Shown: in pieces, positions 35,777-46,000 of the stretch
How positions within the stretch are numbered: the stretch's first letter is position 1
Layout of the letters: every line of letters begins with the position of its first letter
Assembly (NCBI GenBank): GCA_002729235.1
Contig: PBTY01000016.1
Span: forward strand, 118,876 to 182,875
Origin: Rickettsiales bacterium
Lineage (GTDB): Bacteria; Bacteroidota; Bacteroidia; Cytophagales; Cyclobacteriaceae
Reading direction: 5' to 3'
DNA length: 64,000 bases
Notes under the pieces: generated by a model
Databases searched by the model: none
What the model was told of the DNA's origin: nothing
Seen by the model: the letters and a program-made list of their open reading frames with translations, nothing else
Position numbers and translations under genes: made by a program

Positions 35777-36901
35777 ATGTCTGACAAGAAACCCCCTAAC
35801 AGAAGAGATTTTATTCGAAAAGCAGCATCGGCGACAATTGTAGCTGGAACTGCTGGTGCTCTAAGTTCTTGTGTGTCTGAATCTAAAAAATCGGTCAATA
35901 TCAACTTCAATAACACCATTAAATGGAAAATGACCACTACCTGGCCACCCAACTTCCCAGTGGTGGGTGAAGGTTGTAAAATGATGGCCGAATGGGTGAA
36001 GGAAATGTCCGGTGGCCGAATGGAAATAACTGTATATGGTGCAGGGGAATTAATTCCAGCCCTGGAAGGGTTTGATGCAGTGAGTAGTGGTGCCATAGAA
36101 ATGAATCATGGAGCTGCATATTATTGGGCAGGTAAGTTATTATGTGCTCCTTTTTTTACGGCTGTTCCCTTTGGCATGAATGCTCAACAGATGGGTTCCT
36201 GGATTATCTCTGGTGGTGGACAGCAACTATGGGAAGAAGTTTACGAACCTTATGATTTACTACCAATGATCTGTGGAAACACCGGAGTACAGATGGGTGG
36301 CTGGTTTAATAAAGAAGTAAACACTCTGAATGATCTAAAAGGTCTGAAAATGCGAATACCAGGACTCGGGGGTAAAGTATTTTCTAAAGCAGGAGGAACG
36401 CCATTATTGGTTTCTGGTGGTGAAATCTACACCAATTTGGAAAGAGGAGTAATTGATGCGACAGAATGGATAGGCCCTTATCATGATTACAAAATGGGTT
36501 TTCATCAGGTGGCTAAATACTATTATTATCCTGGATGGCACGAACCAGGCCCAGTATTAGAGTTGATTTGTAATAAATCCAAGTTCAATGAACTTCCGGC
36601 AGACCTTCAAGAAATTGTACGAACAGCAGCCTACAGACTCAACCGGTGGATGATGGCTGAATTTGACTTCAGAAATGGGGAGTACCTTCAGAAAATCATT
36701 AACGAAACCGATGTACAACTGAAGGCATTCCCAGCCGAAGTGATGAATGGACTTCAAAAAGCTACAAAAGTGACCATTAATGAGCTGGCAGAAAAAGACC
36801 AGCAAACGCGGAAAGTTTACGAGCACTATTCCAACTTCCGAAAAAACATCAAAGGATGGATGGATATAAGTGAGAAGATCTTCTATAACCAGATTGGATA
36901 A
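35777..36901 (+). CDS. TRAP transporter substrate-binding protein, DctP/TakP-like, Tat lipoprotein-type leader
   Basis: This 374-residue protein has a twin-arginine leader followed by a Cys (RRDFIRKAASATIVAGTAG then LSSC, Cys near residue 32), so it is probably a Tat-exported lipoprotein. The body matches the DctP fold: MTTTWPPNFPVVGEGCKMMA near residue 51, then KGLKMRIPGLGGKVF near residue 189, with the conserved substrate-carboxylate arginine in the latter block. The nearest characterised branch is TakP, which binds 2-oxo acids. The DctQ and DctM membrane subunits are not in this window; the protein may serve a permease encoded elsewhere. Confidence 0.85.
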   Translation: MSDKKPPNRRDFIRKAASATIVAGTAGALSSCVSESKKSVNINFNNTIKWKMTTTWPPNFPVVGEGCKMMAEWVKEMSGGRMEITVYGAGELIPALEGFDAVSSGAIEMNHGAAYYWAGKLLCAPFFTAVPFGMNAQQMGSWIISGGGQQLWEEVYEPYDLLPMICGNTGVQMGGWFNKEVNTLNDLKGLKMRIPGLGGKVFSKAGGTPLLVSGGEIYTNLERGVIDATEWIGPYHDYKMGFHQVAKYYYYPGWHEPGPVLELICNKSKFNELPADLQEIVRTAAYRLNRWMMAEFDFRNGEYLQKIINETDVQLKAFPAEVMNGLQKATKVTINELAEKDQQTRKVYEHYSNFRKNIKGWMDISEKIFYNQIG

Positions 36902-36904
36902 AAA

Positions 36905-36947
36905 TAAAAGCCGATCTAAACTCCAGAATTCTGAACTAAAGATCGGC
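36905..36947 (-). terminator. hairpin terminator after the orphan LytTR regulator
   Basis: GCCGATCT (36910-36917) pairs with AGATCGGC (36940-36947). On the minus strand it is followed by a T-rich run. It would end the transcript of the regulator whose stop is at 37110. Confidence 0.6.
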
Positions 36948-37109
36948 CCAACTCCCAACCAGCTATAGGGTATTTTAAATGTCTTTATATATCAAAGCGT
37001 CACTCTGACATCTTACAGAATCAAAACTAATGATACACAACGATTAACTCGTAAGCTTGGGACAGAATGCGATATACAGGGACGGACAACGGGTATTGAA
37101 GAAAAATAC

Positions 37110-37802
37110 TTAATCAGGAGCTCCTAACGCCCTCATCACTTGTGACTTGTATTTTCTTGAAAGCGGCAAAACACTTTTATTTTTCATTACGCATTCCTCC
37201 TTTTCAATGGCCTGAATCTGTGTCTGATTAACAAGAAAAGAGCGGTGAATTTGAATGTAAGGAGAGGGCAATTGAGGAATAACTTCTTTTAGAGTCATCC
37301 GTGCTTTTATTGATTTATTTCTTGTCTCAATAGGATGAAAAACCAAGTAATTTCTAGCAGATTCTATATAATTGACTTCAGATAGATCTATGGAGACAAA
37401 CTGGCTACCAGAGTTAATTTGAATCTCTTGACGACTACCATCAATTCTTGATATGGCTAACTCCACCTGAGCATTCAACTGTGCTTGCGTAAATGGTTTG
37501 ACAATATACCCAACAGGTTCAAACTCAATTGCCTCTTTCAAGGTAGTACTATCAGAGTATGCCGTCACAAAAATAAATGGGACACCTAGTTTACCACAAA
37601 CTTCACCGATACAAATGCCCTCCTTACCCTCTGCACCTAAATTGATATCAAGCAACGCCAGATCAGGACGAATTCTATCAAGCTTGACTAAGAACTCTTT
37701 TTTCGAGAACTCCTTTATAACCACGGTATGATCCAGGCTCTCCAGATAGTCAACAATCAAATTGTTGATAATCACATCATCCTCACAAACAGCTACGTTC
37801 AT
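37110..37802 (-). CDS. LytTR response regulator (orphan pair at the array end)
   Basis: This 230-residue protein has a receiver domain (residues 1-115) with acidic pocket D8/D9, phosphoacceptor D52 (LALLDINLG) and K102 (VKPF). A LytTR DNA-binding domain spans about 135-228 and contains NYIESARNYLVFHP. It overlaps the sensor kinase by 4 bp. LytTR regulators bind direct-repeat sites. Unlike the other regulators in this region, it has no giant surface-protein gene after it; the next gene downstream is convergent. Confidence 0.9.
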   Translation of the reverse strand: MNVAVCEDDVIINNLIVDYLESLDHTVVIKEFSKKEFLVKLDRIRPDLALLDINLGAEGKEGICIGEVCGKLGVPFIFVTAYSDSTTLKEAIEFEPVGYIVKPFTQAQLNAQVELAISRIDGSRQEIQINSGSQFVSIDLSEVNYIESARNYLVFHPIETRNKSIKARMTLKEVIPQLPSPYIQIHRSFLVNQTQIQAIEKEECVMKNKSVLPLSRKYKSQVMRALGAPD

Positions 37803-39724
37803 TTAATCGGATATTTAATAGTAAGTAGAATGTGTCCTGTAATACTATTATAAGTAATGGTTCCTCGCAACTGCAACACCAACATTTTTATCAGTTTCAA
37901 TCCTACTGTTGCTGGATTCTCAAAATTAATTTTTGATGTGACCTCCCCTAAATTATCAGAGAAATCAATTTCTATCCTTCCGAAGTGAGATTGTACATGA
38001 ATGAAAATCTCTCCACCTATTTCAGGATTAAAAGTATGCTTGACGGCATTTGTGATCAATTCGTTGGCAATTACTCCCAACAAAATTGCTTTATCCCCTG
38101 GCAGCTCAATATCTTGAGTAGATGAATTAATAGAAATGTAAACGTTGGACGTTATGGCTTCAATTTGTAATTTGATTTCATTGAACAAATCATTTAATAC
38201 CACCATTTCCAAATTACTCTTAGACAATAAGGAGGAATGCAACATCGCCATTGACTCTAACCTTAATTTAATCTTGTCTAATTCTACTCTGGCTTCATCA
38301 CTTGTGGATTGATTTTTCTGCAACTGGATGAGGCCTATCAAAAATGACAAGTTATTCTTCACACGGTGATGAACATCTCTCAACAAGTGTTCCTTATTCA
38401 CCAATGCCTCAGACAATTGCCCATTGATTTGATTGATTTTCTCATTTTTTGATTTCAAGAAAAAAGCAAACCACACCACCACAAACAGAAGAACCCCGGC
38501 TCCTACAAGAGCCATTAGCACCAAATTAAACCGTTGCTTTTCTCTCTCAGCTTCGGCCACCTGCACTTCCAACTCAAGTTTTTTTCTTTCCACTTCCAGG
38601 TTTGCTGTTTTTACAGCCACCTCCTTGTTTATTAGTGAGGTTCTTTCTAGATCTACCGCCGTTTTTGCTGAGTCAAGATAGATATATGCAATTTTCACAT
38701 TTCCCTCAATTAGGTTTATACTGGCCAAATGTTCATAGAAGGTATAACTGATAGAGTGCCATTCATGATCACGAATTACGGGAAGTGATTCTGAAATTAG
38801 TCTTTTTGCATTTTCTAATTGCCCACCCTCGATCCAGAAACTACACAAATTTGCCGCAGCACTAACCCAATAACGATCATATCCTGCTTGTTTCCATAAT
38901 TTGATAGCATTCAATAGTGACGACTCTACACCATCCTTCTGCCCCATTCTGGATAAGACTGAGGCAAGTTCGTTATAGGCTTCAGCCATTAACACATTGT
39001 TCTCTGTTTTTTTTGAAAGATCCAGATACTTTCTTGTGGTAATCAAGGCAGAATCTAATTGGATGGACTCATTAAATACCGCTGCCTTCCTACTGAGCTG
39101 ATAGAGCCTAAGGGACATTGAAATATCTCCATCAATAAGTTTTTCTGAATTACGCAAATAATCAAGTGCCAAATCAAAATTCCTGATTGCTCGATAGTAC
39201 TCACCTAAATTCACAAAAAGTATGATAAGCCCAACCTGATCATTCTCAGCTTCATAAATTTTTAGAGCTTCTTGAAAAAGATCAATGGACTCTGAGTAAT
39301 TACCAAGGTATTTTAAAAGTCTGGCTTTGAGCAATAAACAATCTGCACGTAAAAGAGGGCTAAGCCTGCTGTTCAGCAAAACAGTAATCAAACTATTCGC
39401 TTCTTCAAATTGACTCAGTCCACTCAAAGATTTGGCTTTGAGATAAATCAATATCTGCTTGATCCCCGAACCGAACTCGTCCATAGCTATCAAACTATCG
39501 ATCAGAATTAATGATCCAGACGCATTACTGGTTAACAATTCTGCGAATTGACTTGCTGAACGATTGAATGAAATCTGTTCTTTTTCACTAGCTCCCATCT
39601 CATATAAATCCAGAAGTGTACTTACTGGTCTATACTGATAAGAGGCATAGGAGTGGACACCAATAAAGACTAAAAAAGATATGAGAAAAAAGTACCTGAC
39701 CACAGTATTAAGTGCTGTGACCAC
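37799..39724 (-). CDS. TPR sensor histidine kinase, HisKA_2 type (orphan pair)
   Basis: This 641-residue protein has a signal anchor (FFLISFLVFIGVHSYAS), periplasmic tetratricopeptide repeats from about 60 to 385 and a membrane helix near 397-420. A HisKA_2 dimerisation domain follows with the phosphoacceptor in LLRDVHHRVKNNLSFLIGL, then a HATPase with N box ANELITNAVKHTF. The G1 box usually written DNGVGI reads DNLGEV here, while the G2 region VGLKLIK is kept. That change may weaken ATP binding. It overlaps the LytTR regulator. It resembles the kinases at 54137 and 61643 closely. Confidence 0.88.
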   Translation of the reverse strand: MVTALNTVVRYFFLISFLVFIGVHSYASYQYRPVSTLLDLYEMGASEKEQISFNRSASQFAELLTSNASGSLILIDSLIAMDEFGSGIKQILIYLKAKSLSGLSQFEEANSLITVLLNSRLSPLLRADCLLLKARLLKYLGNYSESIDLFQEALKIYEAENDQVGLIILFVNLGEYYRAIRNFDLALDYLRNSEKLIDGDISMSLRLYQLSRKAAVFNESIQLDSALITTRKYLDLSKKTENNVLMAEAYNELASVLSRMGQKDGVESSLLNAIKLWKQAGYDRYWVSAAANLCSFWIEGGQLENAKRLISESLPVIRDHEWHSISYTFYEHLASINLIEGNVKIAYIYLDSAKTAVDLERTSLINKEVAVKTANLEVERKKLELEVQVAEAEREKQRFNLVLMALVGAGVLLFVVVWFAFFLKSKNEKINQINGQLSEALVNKEHLLRDVHHRVKNNLSFLIGLIQLQKNQSTSDEARVELDKIKLRLESMAMLHSSLLSKSNLEMVVLNDLFNEIKLQIEAITSNVYISINSSTQDIELPGDKAILLGVIANELITNAVKHTFNPEIGGEIFIHVQSHFGRIEIDFSDNLGEVTSKINFENPATVGLKLIKMLVLQLRGTITYNSITGHILLTIKYPIK

Positions 39725-39803
39725 AAGTTATTTGAATAGTCCCTTATTTAAAAAATCAATAAGCATCAGTTTCTTCCAAACTACCTTATAATTTAAAAAA
39801 AGT

Positions 39804-39832
39804 AAACCGACCTTCACTTTAGAAGATCGGTT
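39804..39832 (-). terminator. AACCGA/TCGGTT hairpin terminator after mini-protein 1
   Basis: AACCGACCTTC pairs with GAAGATCGGTT with one bulge, with an A run on the left (T run on the minus strand). The same core hairpin follows the mini-protein genes at 49389, 56157 and 63730. Confidence 0.7.
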
Positions 39833-39886
39833 AAGAATCCGCACCCTTACCGCCTGGATACGGACATGGATAGTCACCCTAACTTG

Positions 39887-40054
39887 TTAGTGATTCTTAT
39901 CTCTCAGTTTTTTAAGTCCATAAAGACCTCCTGCTGCCATCAACAGACTGAGACCACCATCAATTGGTGTGGCAGGAGGACTTGGCGGCTGTGCCTGCGC
40001 TATACTTACTAGTCCAGTTAGAAAAATCGCTACAATTATTATTTTGGCATACAT
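39887..40054 (-). CDS. PID-CTERM-like mini-protein 1 (55 residues)
   Basis: This 55-residue protein has a signal peptide (MYAKIIIVAIFLTGLVSIAQ), a proline-rich linker (PPSPPATPIDGG), one hydrophobic helix (LSLLMAAGGLYGLKKLRDK) and a basic tail. The PIDGG-helix-KKLR pattern is the one I recall as PID-CTERM in Bacteroidota. Very little mature protein remains between the signal peptide and the anchor. It lies 22 bp after the stop of the giant protein at 40077 and is too short for standard gene calling. It probably forms a membrane or outer-envelope partner of that protein; no function is established. Confidence 0.8.
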   Translation of the reverse strand: MYAKIIIVAIFLTGLVSIAQAQPPSPPATPIDGGLSLLMAAGGLYGLKKLRDKNH

Positions 40055-40076
40055 AGTTCTTTTGATTTAGTAATTA

Positions 40077-43000
40077 TCAATAAATGAATTTCACACGTTG
40101 CTCTCCAACCTGTAGTATATAAACCTGATTAGAGTTGAGGCCAACGTTGATCAAGGCTTGATGCTTGTCTATCCGCACCAGATCAGTATACACCGATCTA
40201 CCAAGCAAATCATATATAGCTATATCGAAAACCCCATCTTCATAGTATTTAATCAAGAGTTCCGAGTCATCAACCCCCACCTGGAGTGAAGAATTGTGGA
40301 GTTCCTCTTCTCCAAGGACATTTGCATTTATGAACAATTCAAATCGGGTAGCTGAAGGCTTGCCCAAATCACTAATGGTTATAGTCCTCGAGTTTGCTAA
40401 ATCATAGATTTGACTCGTTTGTCTATCGAAGAGTAAAACCTGAGTTCCCAAAGCAAAACCACTCAACTCAGTAACTTCCAGTTTCATTTTCTCATGCTTG
40501 TTAACAGAAGTATATCCTAAGTTAACTGCGATATTTTCGGCCTGAGGCAATGCACTTATTGAATAATGCTTTTCTTCATTGCTCACGAAAAACGAATGAT
40601 GGGTATTGAATAGCTTCTCAGCATCTAGCCCTGGATCAAAGCCCATAGTAGCCTCATCTAACAGACCGATTAACAACTCATCCTGCAGATCTCCAGAGGT
40701 CAATCGCAACCGTATGAGCTGCTTATCATAAGATGAAGTAGCCTGACGCGTATTATTCGCTAGATATGCGTAGTTCTGCATCAATGGATTGAAATTGACG
40801 CTACCTGCTGATATAGTATGGACAAAGAAGCCTTGTGTCACCTCTATAGTTCCATCAAATCCTCCGGCGTTTGGATCCAAATCGTTGATAGTGGTATATG
40901 TCCCAACTCTTTTGCCATCGAGGTTGGCACCTCCGTCGTTCCACAAGTAGATAGTCCCATCTATTGAAGTATTGTTGGCAGCAAACTCTGTCCTTCTTAA
41001 TTGACTAGTGTACGGATTGGACAATAAGTAATACTTATCACTATCCAAGCCACTGTAAGAGAGATCACCTGTTACTGGGTCTCCAGAAAACTGAAGTTCT
41101 TTAGGATCTGTGAACGCCATAAAATATCCCTCAGCGCTGGACAAATCACCCGTTGGTACCACATAGTCGGAACCATCAAAGCCGTAGACAAAATCAGCGT
41201 TAATTGTCGATAAACTCTGACCTATAATTGGCGATCCAACCATACTATAAGCAAGAGCACCAGGTACTGAACGGTTTATTACTACTGGCCCAGTGCCCGT
41301 CTTGATCCCCTCAAGCACCAACTCACCACCTTCGTTCACTATTACTTCTCCCTCTACTTCAAGCTCTTCACGCACATAAACCCTACTGGAAGGATCAATA
41401 GTTAGCTTTACACCAGCGCTAATTTTTATTACATTGGAATACAGGTTGCCTTCTACAGCTGCATCATAGTTGGCAGCAAGTCTTCCACTTTGTGTTCCGC
41501 TAGGAGCCACTCCATCACTCCAAGTTGTACCATCCCAGGTATTGATCACTTCAGCTACCTCCAGCGTAAAATCCTGATTCACATCATTTACACCATCACT
41601 CACCACGAGGCCAATATCATATGAACCGAAGGTGATATTTTCATCACTAACTACCTCAAAATACTGGGAGATGGTCCTAGCCACGCCTTGATCGCTAAAC
41701 GTAGTGAGCTTGTTGCTGCCGTGGACCACCAAAGTCTGTACATTTTCGAAAGTAGCTTCATGTGCGAGTCCATCCAAAGTACCTGCATCGCCTGTTCCTG
41801 CATAGGTTGAAACATTACCTGATTCATCCAAAAACCGAATGATTTCCGTTCTTCTATCCACCACAAAATATCCACCTTCAGCTTTTACAATCGCTCGAGG
41901 GTCAGCATAGGTCGCTGTAGAAGGATCTCCATTAGTTTGCCCAATCACTCCAGTACCTGAGAAGGTTGTTACCGTACCATCAAACAAAACCTTTCTAATT
42001 CGATGATTAATCTGATCAGCTACCAATAAAAAGCCTTCATCCGTGACCACCAAATCCTCTGGATATTGAAATTGAGCAGCAGGACCCGCACCATTTGCAA
42101 ACCCTGGAGCACCTACCTGACCAGCAATTGTGGTCACCACTCCTTCCGGGGTTACTTTTCTAATAGTATGATTGTTATTGTCAGTTACATACAGATTACC
42201 CTCACTGTCCATATCCATCCCTCGCGGGAAGTTAAATTCTGCTGCAGAGCCAGTACCATCTGCACTTCCAATAACCCCAGACCCAACGAAAACTTCAAGA
42301 TTACCCATTGGATCAATCTTGTAAATACGATGATTGGTGCCCACATATACGATTTCTTTTTCATCCACATAGGGACTGGCATACATCTGAACCAGTCCAG
42401 CTGAGCTATTTACCAATAGACTGACTGTACTATCTGGTGTGATTCGATAGATTTCGGTTGCCGTATTCACATAGATATTTCCGTTTGGACTAATGGCTGC
42501 CCCATTAATGCCTGTTGGCAAGGATATCCCTTTTAATGCTGGTGTATTGACTCTTTGGAATTCATTGATGTGCATCCATGAAGGCAGCGTACCAGCAACC
42601 GATAGTTCCTCTCCATCAGTATCCAGCACATCTAGTTCATATAGATATCCATCCACATCATTAACTGACACTACTGGATCAGAAGAAATCACCGGCGAAT
42701 TATCATTGATATTGGAAACGATAATGGATACGTCCAAATAAGTAGCATTTTCACCATCATTTGCCTCAATTTCTACCCAATAGATATTGTCACCCTCAGC
42801 ATCTAGTGGGTTCTCAAAATCTGGAGATGAAAGGAAGGACAATTCACCTGTGACTTCATCTACTGAAAATAAAGCCCCATCGCCATACTTACCTGTTAAT
42901 GAGAAAGTCACAGGAGAGATATCTTCAACTACTGCTTGATAGACGATCGAAGTATTTTCATCTACTCTCACCATGCTCTCTGAAGTATAGACTGGTGGAT

Positions 43001-46000
43001 CAGCATCTATTACAGTCACAGTGAAATCATGTGTTGTTTCATTTCCTCCTCTGTCGGTAATAGTAAGTGAAACTGGGAAATCTCCCACCAATCCCTCTGG
43101 ACTTCCCTTTAATCGGAATCCATTGTAGATACGTCTGGAACGCTTTAAGAAATCCACTATCCATACCTCATCCTTGAAGTGAGTAAAAATATCTCTAGGA
43201 GTGTAAAAGGTGGCGTCATTAAGCTCACCATCTGTCACATTAAAGGAGATTGCCGAGGTTCCTGCGAAATGAATCAATCGTCCATCTGGTTGAAGGACTT
43301 CAATAGTGGTACTAGGAGCAGAGTCCAACTTTCTTACCACCAGAATGTCGTCACCTAATCCTCCTGACCAAAACAACAAATCCAAAGTAAGCGCATTGCC
43401 TTCTGCATCTTTCAAGCCAATAGTACTCACATCTCCTGATAACGTAAGCTGTCTTAAATGGTACTGACCAGACACATTATCCAAATCAGTAAAGTAGATA
43501 TCACCATTAGCTAACTGGATTAGGTTTTGAGCAAGTCCAATTTCTGCTATTGCATTTGTCCCATCTACAATATCTCCATCCCCAATCTGACCAGTGACCG
43601 TACTTACAACACCTTCTGGCGTCACCATTCTCACAACAGTATGAGCAAGGTATTGATCCAACACAATTAGATTGTCGTTTTCATCTACCAGCACCTCTGT
43701 CGCTTTGTTGAATTGGGCCGCAGTACCTGTACCGTCCGCACTTCCAGGCGTATTAGCACCTGCAAATATCGTAACTTCTAATCCTGGAGTAATCTTCAAA
43801 ATTCTGGTAGAATCAGGCACATAAATATTGCCTTCAGAATCCGAAGAAGGTGTTCCTAGCTCTTTGAACTCTAAATCCAAGTCACCATAAATCTCATGCC
43901 TATCACCTGATGGGTATACGATGAACGGTCGATTAAAGTATGTGACAATGGTGTTCCCGTCTTTATCCCTTGTCCCCTGAGTAATATTTCCAACGTTGCC
44001 AGGCGCATCGGTAGACACTTCAAAACCTTCTTCAATACTTAGCCATTCCGGAAGAGTAGTGCCTACTACAGAAACAATATCCAACTCATCCACTCTTGGC
44101 AAGTAGTTATACATCTCATCGCTATAAATAGACGTAATCGGCTCACTAGTTATTACCGGATCTTCATCCACATTGGTCACTATCACCTCCAACTCAATTG
44201 AATTGCCATTACCCTCTACATCATCCGCTGCAAGCACCACATAATAGTGATCGTCGATTACACCCTGAGGATTCTCAAAATCAAGAGGAGAAGTCAATGA
44301 CAGATTACCCGTTTCCGGATCAAAATCAAATAAATCCTCATCAGCACCTATAGGCTCAAGGTACATCGTCACCTCATTGTCATCAAATACCGTAAGTTGA
44401 TAGAAAACTCCAGTAGTATTTTCAGGCACTGTAGCAAAAACTGGTGAAGTGATCTGAGGAGAAAAATAATCGGGTGTATTGATGGTGCCATATCCGCGTT
44501 CCGTATGTGCAGAGCCTACCGTTTCACCAAAAGCCCAGATATAGTCAATTGTGCTGTTGGCTAACGAAATGGAGTAACCGCCTGTAGCGCTACTCGCCAT
44601 TGGCCGCTTTACGGTAATGGTTCTATTCTCAAAGTCCTGGGAAACAATTGTGAGTTCTTGCACATCAGTAGCAGACCCAAGATCACTTGCACCTAAAATT
44701 CGCTCCGTTACTGTGAAATTATCAGTACCGTCATTTTCAACAACAATGGCATATGTACCATCCATGATATTAGAACCAAGCCCGATTGCCATCCATTCGA
44801 TAAACTCCTCATCTTCTCCGTTCATATCAAAGAAGAACAATGCCTCACGAGTTTCTTCATCCAAAAGGATCTCCGCTCTATACTCCGTAAAAGGTAAAGC
44901 ATCCGTCGTATTGAGGCTAAAACCAATCGTTTGATTCACCATTACTTCTACTGCCAAGCTGGAAGTATTTGTATGATCAGAAGCCTGGACGGTGAGCTCA
45001 TAAACCCCATCTTCATTGGCATCTATTAGATTATCCAAATCAGGTTTGAACTTGAATTCCACTCTACCAGTAGTTGGGTCCACCACAAACAAATCATTGT
45101 CCCCTCCTGCAGCTAGCGAGTAGGTAATTGGATTGGCGTCTGTCGCTTCAATTCGGTAAGCAAACTGACGCTCTCCATTGATATAGATATCTGCATCCTG
45201 ATATACATAAGAGAAATCATAAGAAGTGATCTCTGGAGTAACTTCATCCGGTGTTTGAATAGTGCCTGCTCCACGCTCCAAATGAGCAGAACCGATTACA
45301 TCTCCATACGCCCACACATAATCGAAATAAGTATTAGTCGTAGAGAAGCTATACCCTCCTGTAGCTGTACTGGTCATTGGCCTGGATAACGTTATAGTCT
45401 TCTCTACGAAATTTTGTGATTCAATCACTACTTCCTGCACGTCCGTAGCTTCACCTAGTCCGGTAGCACCCAAAATGCGCTCAGAAACAGTAAAGTTGTC
45501 TGTCCCATCATTTTCGATGACTATGGCATAGGTTCCATCCATTACCTGTGCGCCAAATCCAACCGCCATCCATTCGGTAAAATCCTCATCCTCTCCATTT
45601 AAATCAAGGGTTATAATTACCTCATCATTCGGAACATCATAATGAACAACTGCCTGATAAGAGGCAAATTCAAATGCTGATGAGGTATTGAGGCTATAAG
45701 CTTTGTCGTCTTCTACATTGGTAATATCGATGGTTACAGAAAGAGTATTGGTATTGGTGCCGTCACTCGCCTCTACGGTAATTTCATAATCATTTGATTG
45801 ATCGGAATCTAATGGGTTCTCAAAATCCGGAACAAGACGAAAAGCAATTTCTCCTGAAGATGGATCTATCGAGAAGAATTCATCATCCGTAGAACCTACC
45901 AATGCATAGGATAGCGTCAAATCATCTGTGGCCACTGCAGTGTACACTGTACCGGAGGTGTTTTCTGGAACTGATACCGAAGTGGGTGAAGTAAAAACAG

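Noticed and set aside
35692..36096. Long 5' extension of the DUF2461 frame
   Set aside because: It is antisense to the TRAP gene leader, and its predicted residues do not match the DUF2461 family. The ATG at 35691 fits the family start.
44617..44934. Open frame on the opposite strand inside giant 1
   Set aside because: It is a shadow of the long coding frame: no plausible start region, no domain, and a composition typical of antisense frames.
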